A stretch of DNA of 64,000 nucleotides from Ilyomonas sp963847085 (lineage in GTDB: Bacteria; Bacteroidota; Bacteroidia; Chitinophagales; Chitinophagaceae): the NCBI GenBank assembly GCA_963847085.1, contig CAWJYO010000003.1:107327-171326 (forward strand). The letters run 5' to 3'. Every line of letters begins with the position of its first letter. Position 1 is the first letter of the stretch. Under the pieces are notes generated by a model that did not search any database, was not told where the DNA came from, and saw only the letters and a program-made list of their open reading frames with translations. Below, piece by piece: positions 30,421 through 39,487 of this stretch. The position numbers and the translations under genes are program-made.

Positions 30421-31074
30421 CTTTCCCTTTAACATCGGCACAAAAGAAAAGTTATCGAAGGTTTCGGTATCAAAACCATCTTCACATTTGGTAATGCGCA
30501 ACATGCACTGATGATGTTTGCCATCATCATCCACCGGCACTACCATAATGCCGCCAATGCGGAGCTGCTCAACTAGTTTTGGCGGAACAAATGGCGCGGC
30601 TGCGGTGATAATAATTCTGTCAAAAGGAGCGAAGGAGCGCAATCCTTCAAAACCATCGCCATAAAAAAATTTGATGTTGGGATAAGTATTTTTAAATACA
30701 TAGTTTTTCTGCTGAAAATCGTATAGCTTTTTTTGCCGTTCAATGGTATAAACGCGCGCACCCATTTCGGCTAAAACCGTTGCCTGGTAAGCACTTCCGG
30801 TTCCTATTTCCAAAACTTTGTCGTTGCGATGAACGTTTAATAGTTCGGTTTGATAAGCCACCGTATAAGGTTGCGAAATGGTTTGTCCTTCGCCGATAGG
30901 AAAAGCTCTGTCTTCGTAAGCAATTTTGCCAAAAGCCGAATCTAAAAACCAATGTCGCGGAATGGCATTCATGGCTTCCAGTACGTTCTCATCTTTTATA
31001 CCTTTCTGGCGTAGCAGTTGAATGAGCTGGCGTCTCATTCCCTTGTGCATGTAAGTATCTTCTCCCTTTCTCAT
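30412..31074 (-). CDS. pcm: Protein-L-isoaspartate O-methyltransferase
   Basis: This enzyme has up to 220 residues and methylates damaged isoaspartyl residues using S-adenosylmethionine. The SAM-binding motif VLEIGTGSAYQATVLAEMG, the preceding IGEGQTISQPYTVAYQTELL and the later FDRIIITAAAPFVPPKLVEQ are the standard family blocks. The start could also be MHKGMRRQLIQLL eight codons downstream. Its last three codons AAT TAT TAG are exactly the 9-bp repeat flanking the adjacent MITE-like element. Confidence 0.93.
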   Translation of the reverse strand: MRKGEDTYMHKGMRRQLIQLLRQKGIKDENVLEAMNAIPRHWFLDSAFGKIAYEDRAFPIGEGQTISQPYTVAYQTELLNVHRNDKVLEIGTGSAYQATVLAEMGARVYTIERQKKLYDFQQKNYVFKNTYPNIKFFYGDGFEGLRSFAPFDRIIITAAAPFVPPKLVEQLRIGGIMVVPVDDDGKHHQCMLRITKCEDGFDTETFDNFSFVPMLKGKNY

Positions 31075-31218
31075 AGTTGGCGCAAAATAATGTTGCCCGC
31101 TTTGTAAAAATAAATTTTTGTTTCCGCTTTTTTCAACGTTGTTTTATCGGCAGTTTAAAGTAAAGGGCTTACTTTGCTATTGTGCCATTGCAATGCCAAC
31201 CATTCAATACAATTTGAG

Positions 31219-32462
31219 ATGAAAACAACAACGCGCGTACAGCTTTCTTTACTTATGTTTCTTGAGTTTTTTATTTGGGGCGCCTGGTACGTAACCTTAG
31301 GAACGTATTTAGATAAAGTGCTTCATGCTACCGGTTACCAGATTGGTAAGGCTTACAGCGCATTAGCCATTGCAACCATTATTTCGCCGTTTTTTGTGGG
31401 CATGATTGCCGACCGCTTTTTTGCGGCGCAACGCGTGTTGGGTGTATTGCATTTAATAGGTGCGGCTTTGTTGTTTTATTTAACCACCATCACTTCGCCT
31501 GATACTTTTTACTGGATTCTGTTGTTGTATTCGCTTGCTTATGCGCCAACATTAGCGTTGGCAAACAGCGTTGCTTTCCGGCAAATGAAAGATACCAGCA
31601 AAGAGTTTGCTTCCATCCGTGTGCTGGGAACCATCGGCTGGATTGCTACCGGCTGGTTGATTGATAAAGTGTTTAAAATCAGCACAGAGCAATTGGTGTT
31701 TACTTTTAAAATGGCTGCTGTGGCATCGCTGGCGTTGGGATTATTAAGTTTCTTTTTGCCATCATACACCGCCCAAAGCCAAAGGCACAAAAGCAACTTT
31801 CAAGCAAATACTGGGTGCCGATGCGTTTGTGTTGTTTAAAGATCGTTCGTTTCGTAATCTTCTTTATTGCTTCGGTACTCATTTGTATTCCGCTTTCTTT
31901 TTATTACAGTTTCACGCATGATTATCTTACTGATGCCGGTATGAAAAATGTTACCAGCAACATGACGTTCGGGCAATTTTCTGAAGGGTTTTTTATTTTA
32001 CTCATTCCTTTCTTTTTCCGAAGGCTGGGAGTAAAATGGATGATTATGCTGGGCATGATTGCCTGGACGCTTCGTTTTCTTTGCTTTGGTTATGGCAATG
32101 CCGATAATTTGTTTGGTTGTTGTTTGCGGGTATCGTTTTGCATGGTGTTTGTTTTGACTTCTTTTTTGTAACGGGACAAATTTATACAGATAGCAAAGCT
32201 GATATTCAAATACAAAGTCAGGCTCAGGGAATGATTACGATGGCAACGTATGGCATTGGAATGTGGATAGGAACTTTGCTTTCGGGTTACATAAAAGACT
32301 ATTACACAGTTGGCGGCGTTCCACAATGGCGAAGCATCTGGATGGTTCCTGCTGGCTATTGCAGCCTTTGTTTTTATTTTGTTTTTATTGTTTTTTAAAG
32401 ACAATCAGCGCAGCGCTGTTCGCCAACAACAAACTGTTGGTGAGCCTGTTGAAATGGTATAA
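31219..32462 (+). CDS. Nucleoside:H+ symporter / MFS transporter (four frameshifts)
   Basis: The repaired product has about 413 residues and 12 membrane segments. It starts MKTTTRVQLSLLMFLEFFIW, then WYVTLGTYLDKVL, FVGMIADRFFAAQRVLG and FASIRVLGTIGWIATGW, close to NupG/XapB-type nucleoside permeases. Breaks are near 31770 (restoring PPKAKGTKATFKQILGADAF), 31853 (restoring KDRSFVIFFIASVL), 32118 (before LLFAGIVLHGVCFDFF) and 32360 (restoring MVPAAIAAFVFILFLLFF), ending GEPVEMV. No frame is open throughout. The density of shifts here is high, but the protein reads cleanly once joined. Confidence 0.82.
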
Positions 32463-32514
32463 TTCTCTTTTGTTTTTGCACGAATTTTTCACACGAAAAC
32501 CAATTTATACAAAT

Positions 32515-33708
32515 ATGAAAATAGCGATGCTTGGCTCAGGGTTCATTGGACGTTTTTATGCCGATGCCCTTGTGAGCAACCGTAGTAAAGATTCAATAGT
32601 TAGCATTTATTCGCGCCGCGAAGAAACAGGGCAAAAGTTTGCCGACCGATTACAAAGTGCAGCATGTTACCACTTCGATGGAAGAAAGTATTGCGCATCC
32701 GGAAACAGAAGTGGTGTGCATTGCATTGCCAAACAATCTTCACGAAGAAGCGGTGATGCTTTGCTGCAAACATAAAAAAGCTGTCATCACCACAAAGCCT
32801 TTAGGGCGCAATGCTAGCCGAAGCCAAACGCATGTTGGATGCGGTGGAAAAAGCGGGCATCTTCAACGGTTATTTGGAAGATTTGGTTTATACGCCCAAG
32901 TTTATAAAAGCGATGGAAAGCGTGAAGAACGGAGCGTTGGGAAGAATCCTTATGGGCGAAGTCAAGAGAAACGCACCCTGGTCCGCACAGCGAATGGTTT
33001 TGGAACATTGAACAGGCAGGCGGTGGTTGCATTTTAGATTTGGGTTGCCACTGCGTGGAGATTACACGCAGTTATATTGGCAAAGACATCAAGCCTGTTG
33101 AAGTCATGTGCTGGGCAGATACGCAGGTAAAACCGATTGAAGCCGAAGATCATGCAATTGGTTTGATAAAATATGAAAATGGTTCGATTGCGCAGTTTGA
33201 AGTAAGCTGGACGTTTAGGGGTGGCCTGGATTTGCGCGATGAAGTGATGGGCACCGAAGGCACCATTTGGATAAACAGCTTTTTGCGCACCGGCTTCGAA
33301 ATGTTCACCACCGGTAAAGGCGCCGATTATGTTGCCGAAAAAGCCGAAAGCAACAGTGGCTGGCTGTTTCCTGTGGGAGATGAGTTGAACGAACTGGGTT
33401 ATAACCACATGTTTGCCGATATGTTCAGAAGTATGGAAAATGGCACGCAACCTAAAGAAACGTTTTATGATGGTTATGTTGTAAATGCAGTATTGGATGC
33501 GGCTTATAAAAGTGCCAAAACCAAATTGTGGGAGCCGGTGCAATTAGACATCTGGCGCGGTCAGGAAGGTTTGAGCAAACCCAGCAATTACACTGATTAT
33601 GATGCCGATTATTATTTAATAAAAGAAGAAATGACGCATTACGGTGCGAAAAAAGTGATTTTAAAACATAAGAAAACAGGGAAGATAGAGGAGAGGGTAG
33701 AGGCGTAA
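32515..33708 (+). CDS. Gfo/Idh/MocA family oxidoreductase (three frameshifts)
   Basis: The repaired product has about 397 residues. The Rossmann motif is at the start: MKIAMLGSGFIGRFYADAL. The family EKP-like box appears as VITTKPLGRNA. The C-terminal sheet domain has CILDLGCHCVEITRSYIG and GTEGTIWINSFLR. Shifts are near 32650 (restoring FADRYKVQHVTTSMEES), 32811 (before LAEAKRMLDAVEKAG) and 32963 (restoring GEVRETHPGPHSEWFWN). NAD(P)-dependent sugar or cyclitol oxidation is the usual family chemistry. It follows the nucleoside-type transporter by 52 bases, perhaps as an operon. Confidence 0.85.
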
Positions 33709-33775
33709 CAGTAAGCAAATTGTTTTATAACTTTATTACATTAACAGTAAAGATAAAATTCTCAAAGATCATTTT

Positions 33776-35410
33776 ATGAATACTAAACCCGTACAAATTG
33801 TGATGTTAAAAACCATCGCAGTGCTTGCATTTTCAATAGTTGCAGGTTATGGTATGGCGCAGAAGCTTACATATACTTCTGCGCCTGTTACCGATAAATG
33901 CTATGACATCTCTTATACCATAGGTTATCAGGATAATAATGTGTTCTTTTGGTTTTATGAACTCAGTAATAAAACATTGCATCTGAATATTTTTGATGAC
34001 GAAATGCGGCTTACCAAAGAACTTTCATTCAAAATAGAAAATTTAGATGAGTTTTATGATATTAATTTCTTTAAAAAAGACGATAGCCACAATGTAATAT
34101 TGGAGTACTTATCAGGGAGGAAAATAATAACACAAGTGTTTTCATTCGCTCCCGAAAAAGACGCCATTGTTTCACTGCCTGTGTTAGAAAAAGCTGATGC
34201 AAAAAGTAGAGAGCTAACTGTAAAAAGCTCAGACAATGGAAAGTACATTGGATTGCTAAAGCAGTATCAAACGGTTGACGATTCAACTTTAATCTACTAT
34301 TCAGTTTATAATGATCAGTATCAGCGAATCAATAGATTTACTTTTCTTCTTCCCCAGATACATCCAAGTATCAACTTAAATAGTTCGTTGATAGACAATT
34401 CGGGTAATCTATTTTTTGCAGCACAAAACGTAAAACAAAGCACTAATGAATCGAACGTTACCATTTATGAAGTGAATTTGCAAAAAGACAGTTTGTTAAC
34501 CAGCAACTTCTTTAGAAACGGAGAGTTTTCTAACATCAGTATTCAGGAAAATAACACCAATAGCGGTTTGGCAGTAAGCGGCTTGTGGTGGGACGATCAG
34601 AGAAATGAATTGCAGAACAAATATTTCTTCTTGATGCAGTTCAATGAAAATCTTTTACAGGAAGGAGGGATGACTTTATTTTCAATCAAAAAAATTACGG
34701 ACTCTCTTTGTTCAAAAAAATTCTTTGTTAGCTCGGTAAATGGTAAAGTGGGCAGTGATTCAAATTATAATTTGTATTTATCGGGTGTTACCAACGTAAA
34801 AATAAAAAAAAGAAAAAACGGTTTGCATTTTTTGCCTGTTTATTCCCAGCCCGATTTAAGTGCTATCACCAGCACTATGCATTCATTTTATGATGGAAGA
34901 GTTACGCCTAACGATTTACAAAGTCCGGTTGCCAACAATATTCCTAATGTTTATTACACTTCTTCATCATCAAACATAAATAACTTTAATACAGCATTGC
35001 CCTATTCAGGTGATTATTATGCAAAGAATCAACCCTATCCATACACTTCCTATAAGCCTAAAACTTCGGGAAACAATTTCTTTATTTCGCTTGTAATTAA
35101 TCTTAAAGGTGTGGTTGCCATTCATGATTTTAAGAATAATGAGTCAGGCTCGCTACCAGAATCCGAACGTGTTTTCATAACAGACCAACACGCGCATTAT
35201 CTTTATTCAAGAACGATTAAAGGAGATAAACAACTGCTATGTGATTTAGTTAGCGAGCAGAATGGAAACATGCAATTGAAACCTGTGATATCAAACGCAA
35301 AGCACACATTGCAGTTACAAAACGGAATACAAGTTTCACCTACTATCATTGTTTTCCCAGTAACGGATGTAAAATATAATTTGTGGCTCGCAAAAATGAA
35401 TGTTGAATAA
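33776..35410 (+). CDS. Secreted protein of unknown function
   Basis: This 544-residue protein has an N-terminal signal (MLKTIAVLAFSIVAGYGMAQ from the second in-frame Met). The body is beta-rich with repeated short strands (FFWFYELSNKTLHLNIFDDE; NVTIYEVNLQKDSLLTSNF), suggestive of a propeller-like fold, but I recognise no family. There are no catalytic motifs, no membrane helices beyond the signal, and no sorting domain at the C-terminus (NLWLAKMNVE). It is located between the oxidoreductase and valS. Confidence 0.6.
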   Translation: MNTKPVQIVMLKTIAVLAFSIVAGYGMAQKLTYTSAPVTDKCYDISYTIGYQDNNVFFWFYELSNKTLHLNIFDDEMRLTKELSFKIENLDEFYDINFFKKDDSHNVILEYLSGRKIITQVFSFAPEKDAIVSLPVLEKADAKSRELTVKSSDNGKYIGLLKQYQTVDDSTLIYYSVYNDQYQRINRFTFLLPQIHPSINLNSSLIDNSGNLFFAAQNVKQSTNESNVTIYEVNLQKDSLLTSNFFRNGEFSNISIQENNTNSGLAVSGLWWDDQRNELQNKYFFLMQFNENLLQEGGMTLFSIKKITDSLCSKKFFVSSVNGKVGSDSNYNLYLSGVTNVKIKKRKNGLHFLPVYSQPDLSAITSTMHSFYDGRVTPNDLQSPVANNIPNVYYTSSSSNINNFNTALPYSGDYYAKNQPYPYTSYKPKTSGNNFFISLVINLKGVVAIHDFKNNESGSLPESERVFITDQHAHYLYSRTIKGDKQLLCDLVSEQNGNMQLKPVISNAKHTLQLQNGIQVSPTIIVFPVTDVKYNLWLAKMNVE

Positions 35411-35558
35411 AAAAGACTTTCTAACAATGTAATTCTCTTTTTTTACTTTTGGTTTTGCACAAAAAACATCACCTTTTTTCATTCTGATTGCTTCATTCAT
35501 TTCTATTTCCTTTATCCTGCAAAAACAAATTCAAAATCTTACTAAGTGCTGTTTGGTT

Positions 35559-35566
35559 TACATTTG
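35559..35566 (+). promoter_or_regulatory. Candidate -7 promoter box for the valS operon
   Basis: TACATTTG matches TAnnTTTG and lies 24 bases before the valS ATG at 35591. No clear TTTG is seen at the -33 distance. Confidence 0.45.
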
Positions 35567-35590
35567 CACACATTTTTGTGCATGTAATTT

Positions 35591-38263
35591 ATGGAACTAA
35601 GCAAACACTACACTCCCTCCGCAACAGAAGACAAATGGTATCAGCATTGGTTGCAAAAAGGCTATTTCAACAGCCAGCCGGATGACCGCAAACCCTTTAC
35701 GGTTGTCATTCCTCCTCCCAACGTTACCGGCGTTCTCCACATGGGTCATACCTTAAATGAAACTGTACAGGATATTTTAGTACGTAGAGCACGAATGAGC
35801 GGCTATAATGCTTGCTGGGTGCCGGGCAGCGATCATGCTTCTATTGCTACAGAAGCCAAAGTAGTGGCGATGCTGAAGGAACAAGGCATTGATAAAAACA
35901 ATCTCTCCCGCGAAGCGTTTTTGAAATACGCTTTTGCATGGAAAGAAAAATACGGCAATATTATTTATAGCCAGATTGCAAAGTTGGGTTGCAGTGTAGA
36001 TTGGAACCGCGTTACGTTCACAATGGACGACCATTATTACAAAGCTGTTATTAAAGTGTTTGTTGATTTATACAACAAAGGATTGATTTATCGCGGTGCA
36101 CGAATGATTCACTGGGATGTAGTTGCCAAAACAGCTTTAAGTGATGAAGAGGTTGAATACAGAGATGTAGAAAGCAAGTTGTATTATGTGAAATATCGGG
36201 TTGAAGATGACGGTAAAAAAGCAATTGATAACTACATCGTTATTGCCACACAGCGACCCGAAACCATTATGGGTGATGTGGCTGTTTGTGCAAATCCCAA
36301 TGATGAGCGTTATCAACCATTCAAAGGAAAGAAAGTAATCGTTCCCCTGATTGATAAAGCCGTTCCGGTAATTTTCGATGACTATGTTGATCCTTCATTT
36401 GGAACGGGCGTTTTAAAAATTACGCCCGCGCACGACATTAATGATTACAATATTGGCATCAAACACAATCTTCCTGTCGTTGACACTCTTACTGAAGATG
36501 GAAAAATAAGTGAAGCCGGACAAGTGTTTGTTGGCAAAGATCGCTTTGAAGCGCGCCAGCTTGCCATCGAGCAACTCCGAAAAGAAGGGTTGTTGGTAAA
36601 AGAAGAAACGTACACAACAAGGCTTGGTTTTTCGCAACGAACCAACGCAGTAGTAGAACCGAAAATATCAACACAGTGGTTTGTAAAAATGAAAGAGCTT
36701 GGCAAACCTGCATTGGAAGCGGTTATAAGCGGCGACATTAAAATTCATCCCGGCGATAAATTTTTGGCTACTTATAAATATTGGTTGGAAAATGTAAAGG
36801 ATTGGTGCATCAGTCGCCAGCTTTGGTGGGGACAACAAATACCGGCGTGGTATGATGAAAATGGAAACATGACGGTTGCAGAAACAGAAGAAGAAGCAAG
36901 ACAAAAAGCTACACGCCACAAGCTACAAGCTACAAGTAGCATCCCGAAGCTCGAAGCTCAAAGCTCAAAACTTACCCGGGATAATGACGTTCTCGACACC
37001 TGGTTTTCATCCTGGCTCTGGCCTATCGAGGTATTTAAAGGAATAACAGAACCGGATAACGCCGACATCAATTATTACTATCCAACTTCTGTTTTAGTAA
37101 CAGGGCAGGATATCATTTTCTTTTGGGTGGCCCGCATGATCATAGCGGGCATGGAATTCAAGCACAGCAAGCCATTCAGCGATGTGTATTTTACCGGAAT
37201 GGTGCGCGATAAACTCGGAAGAAAGATGAGCAAGCAATTGGGCAATTCACCCGATTTGTTGGAATTGATTGATAAATATGGAGCCGACGCCGTTCGGTTT
37301 GGCATTATGATTTCATCTCCTGCGGGAAATGATTTGTTGTTTGATGAAGCATCGCTCGAACAAGGCAGGAACTTCAACAACAAGCTATGGAATGCGTTGA
37401 AACTGGTGAAGATGTGGGAAGAGAAGTTGGAAAGTCAAAAAGTCGGAGAGTCGGAGGAATATGAAAACAATTTTGCAGTGCAATGGTTTGAAAACCGACT
37501 GAATAAAGTAAGGGGAGAGGCTGATTATTTATTGTCGAATTTTAAATTGAGTGAGGCATTAAAAACCATTTATTCTCTTGTATGGGACGATTACTGTAGC
37601 TGGTATCTGGAATGGATCAAACCTTCAGCAGATGAAAAGATAAGTGAATTTGTTTATGAAAAAACAGTGAATTTTTTTGATACCATTTTGCAATTGCTGC
37701 ATCCTTTCATGCCATTTATCACGGAAGAAATTTATCATATACTGAAAGAAAGAAGCGATGATTTATGTATAAAACAATGGAAAGGATTTGTGGAAGCTGA
37801 TGATGCCATTTTACAACAAGGAATTTTATTGCAACAACTCATTACCGGCGTTCGGGATGCAAAAAATAAAAATGGATTAAAGCCTCGAGAAACAGTTGGC
37901 TTGTTCATTCAAACGGGTGAGAGAAGCTCTTATGAAAGATTTGCATTTATCCTGCAAAAACAAACTTCAGCCGAAGAAATTGTATATGTGGATGAACCTA
38001 TTGCGGATGTAGTTGTTATTTCTGTTGAAAAAGATAAAATCTATCTGCGGTCAAATGCTTCCATTGACAAGCAAAGTATTAAACAGGAAATTGAAAAAGA
38101 CCTCGAATACCAGCACAATTTTTTGAACAGCGTGATGAAAAAATTATCAAACGAACGCTTTGTTCAAAACGCAAAAGCTGAAGTGGTTGCACTGGAACGC
38201 AAAAAGCAAAGTGATGCAGAAGCCCGCATTCAATCGTTAGAACAAAGTCTTGCCAATTTATGA
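35591..38263 (+). CDS. valS: Valyl-tRNA synthetase
   Basis: This 890-residue class I synthetase charges tRNA-Val. The HIGH box is VLHMGHTL at residues 48-55. The KMSKS box is KMSKQ at 545-549, in GRKMSKQLGNSPD. The editing domain has ATQRPETIMGDVAV. The C-terminal coiled coil (EKDLEYQHNFLNSVMKKLSN to the end) is typical of ValRS. Residues about 437-457 are encoded by a tandem-like repeat (see 36905-36980), and about residues 612-622 by a GTCAAAAAGTCGGAGAGTCGG-like stretch. Its stop overlaps the next start. Confidence 0.96.
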   Translation: MELSKHYTPSATEDKWYQHWLQKGYFNSQPDDRKPFTVVIPPPNVTGVLHMGHTLNETVQDILVRRARMSGYNACWVPGSDHASIATEAKVVAMLKEQGIDKNNLSREAFLKYAFAWKEKYGNIIYSQIAKLGCSVDWNRVTFTMDDHYYKAVIKVFVDLYNKGLIYRGARMIHWDVVAKTALSDEEVEYRDVESKLYYVKYRVEDDGKKAIDNYIVIATQRPETIMGDVAVCANPNDERYQPFKGKKVIVPLIDKAVPVIFDDYVDPSFGTGVLKITPAHDINDYNIGIKHNLPVVDTLTEDGKISEAGQVFVGKDRFEARQLAIEQLRKEGLLVKEETYTTRLGFSQRTNAVVEPKISTQWFVKMKELGKPALEAVISGDIKIHPGDKFLATYKYWLENVKDWCISRQLWWGQQIPAWYDENGNMTVAETEEEARQKATRHKLQATSSIPKLEAQSSKLTRDNDVLDTWFSSWLWPIEVFKGITEPDNADINYYYPTSVLVTGQDIIFFWVARMIIAGMEFKHSKPFSDVYFTGMVRDKLGRKMSKQLGNSPDLLELIDKYGADAVRFGIMISSPAGNDLLFDEASLEQGRNFNNKLWNALKLVKMWEEKLESQKVGESEEYENNFAVQWFENRLNKVRGEADYLLSNFKLSEALKTIYSLVWDDYCSWYLEWIKPSADEKISEFVYEKTVNFFDTILQLLHPFMPFITEEIYHILKERSDDLCIKQWKGFVEADDAILQQGILLQQLITGVRDAKNKNGLKPRETVGLFIQTGERSSYERFAFILQKQTSAEEIVYVDEPIADVVVISVEKDKIYLRSNASIDKQSIKQEIEKDLEYQHNFLNSVMKKLSNERFVQNAKAEVVALERKKQSDAEARIQSLEQSLANL
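36905..36980 (+). repeat. In-frame simple repeat inside valS
   Basis: CACAAGCTACAAGCTACAAG is followed by GAAGCTCGAAGCTCAAAGC. These short units (ACAAGCT and AAGCTC) look like intergenic repeat material read in frame as TRHKLQATSSIPKLEAQSSK. They lie between EEARQKA and the conserved DNDVLDTWFSSWLWP of the synthetase. Confidence 0.65.
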
Positions 38264-38862
38264 AAGACAAGCTAAAAGTCTTTTTTGTTTTTGCCACTTT
38301 TTTTGTTCTCTTTTGTTTTGGTTTTATAGCAAAAACAAACGCACAAAACTGGGATGTTGATGTTGTAAAAGCGCTCAACCCAATTCATCCGAATTCCTTT
38401 GTGGCAAAAGGTTTAAGCGCGTCGGTATATCCCATTGGCATTGCAGTTCCTGTTACAACTTTTATACTCGGAGAAATAAATAAAGATGCGAAAACAAAAA
38501 AGCAGGCTTACGAACAGATAGGATCCCTTGCTATCGGTACCATCATTGCGGAAGCCTTAAAAAAAGGCATCAATAGAGAACGACCTTTTCAAAAGTATTC
38601 AGGCATTTATCCCTATCAATACGAAACGGGCGAATCGTTTCCTTCCGGTCATACAACCATTGCCTTTGCCACCGCTACCACCATTTCTCTGCAATACAAA
38701 AAATGGTATGTGGTGGTGCCTGTTTATGTTTGGGCAGCCAGTTGCGGTTATTCACGATTGTATTTGGGAGAACATTATACTACCGATGTGTTGGCAGGCG
38801 CGGCAATTGGAACTGGCAGTGCATTCATAAGCCATTGGCTCACAAAAAAAATCTTCAAATAA
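38260..38862 (+). CDS. PAP2 superfamily membrane phosphatase
   Basis: This 200-residue protein has an N-terminal signal or anchor (LKVFFVFATFFVLFCFGFIA). The three PAP2 motifs are complete: K101-x6-R108P109, P128-S-G-H131 in SFPSGHTTIAFA, and S165R166-x5-H172-x3-D176 in YSRLYLGEHYTTD. The family dephosphorylates lipid phosphates such as undecaprenyl diphosphate; specificity is unknown here. The start ATG overlaps the valS stop (ATGA), so translation is probably coupled. Confidence 0.9.
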   Translation: MKDKLKVFFVFATFFVLFCFGFIAKTNAQNWDVDVVKALNPIHPNSFVAKGLSASVYPIGIAVPVTTFILGEINKDAKTKKQAYEQIGSLAIGTIIAEALKKGINRERPFQKYSGIYPYQYETGESFPSGHTTIAFATATTISLQYKKWYVVVPVYVWAASCGYSRLYLGEHYTTDVLAGAAIGTGSAFISHWLTKKIFK

Positions 38863-39368
38863 TGTTTGGTTTTAAAAGAGCAGAAGAGAATGAAATGGCT
38901 GAAATTCAAATTATTGCTGATGCTACGTGGAAGAAAACCTATAGCTCAATTTTGAGTAAAGATCAGATTGATTACATGTACAATAGGATGTATTCAACTG
39001 AAAAACTTCAGAAGCAATTTGCGAACGGGCATTTGTTTTATTTTGTTTACAACAATTTGGATTTAGCCGGTTTTGCGTCTATCGAAAATACACACGACAA
39101 GGTTTGGAAATTGCATAAAATTTATGTTGTGCCGCAACAACAAGGGCAAGGTGTTGGAAAAGCGTTGCTTGAATTTATGATCAATAAAGTTCGTTCTTTA
39201 GGCGGTGCGCAATTGCTGTTGAATGTGAACCGCGAAAATAATGCGCGTTTCTTTTATGAGAAGAACGGATTTACAATAAAAGAAACGGCTGACATTGATA
39301 TTGGTAACGGATATTTTATGAACGATTATATTATGGCTTTACCAATCGGACATTTTGAGGAAGGTTGA
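38862..39368 (+). CDS. GNAT family N-acetyltransferase
   Basis: This is a 168-residue GNAT protein. The acetyl-CoA loop is in KLHKIYVVPQQQGQGVGKAL (Q/R-x-x-G-x-G/A pattern), followed by LLLNVNRENNARFFYEKNGF, the usual beta5-alpha4 region. The start MFGFKRAEENEMAEIQ shares one base with the PAP2 stop (TAATG). It is the last gene of the valS-PAP2-GNAT unit; a 20-bp-stem terminator follows. The substrate is unknown. Confidence 0.87.
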   Translation: MFGFKRAEENEMAEIQIIADATWKKTYSSILSKDQIDYMYNRMYSTEKLQKQFANGHLFYFVYNNLDLAGFASIENTHDKVWKLHKIYVVPQQQGQGVGKALLEFMINKVRSLGGAQLLLNVNRENNARFFYEKNGFTIKETADIDIGNGYFMNDYIMALPIGHFEEG

Positions 39369-39416
39369 TTTTCCTATAATTTATATTATGTTAAGTTTAA
39401 TTTTATCTTCCTACCC

Positions 39417-39468
39417 CATACAAAACAAAAAGCAGCTACGTTGAGTTGGCTGCTTTTTGTTTTGTATG
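39417..39468. terminator. Bidirectional terminator with 20-bp perfect stem
   Basis: The arms at 39417-39436 and 39449-39468 are perfectly complementary with a 12-base loop. Inner GC (GCAGC/GCTGC) is flanked by A- and T-rich ends. It separates the GNAT gene from the convergent TPR-like gene. Confidence 0.9.
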
Positions 39469-39487
39469 AATATTGTAAATTCTTCTA

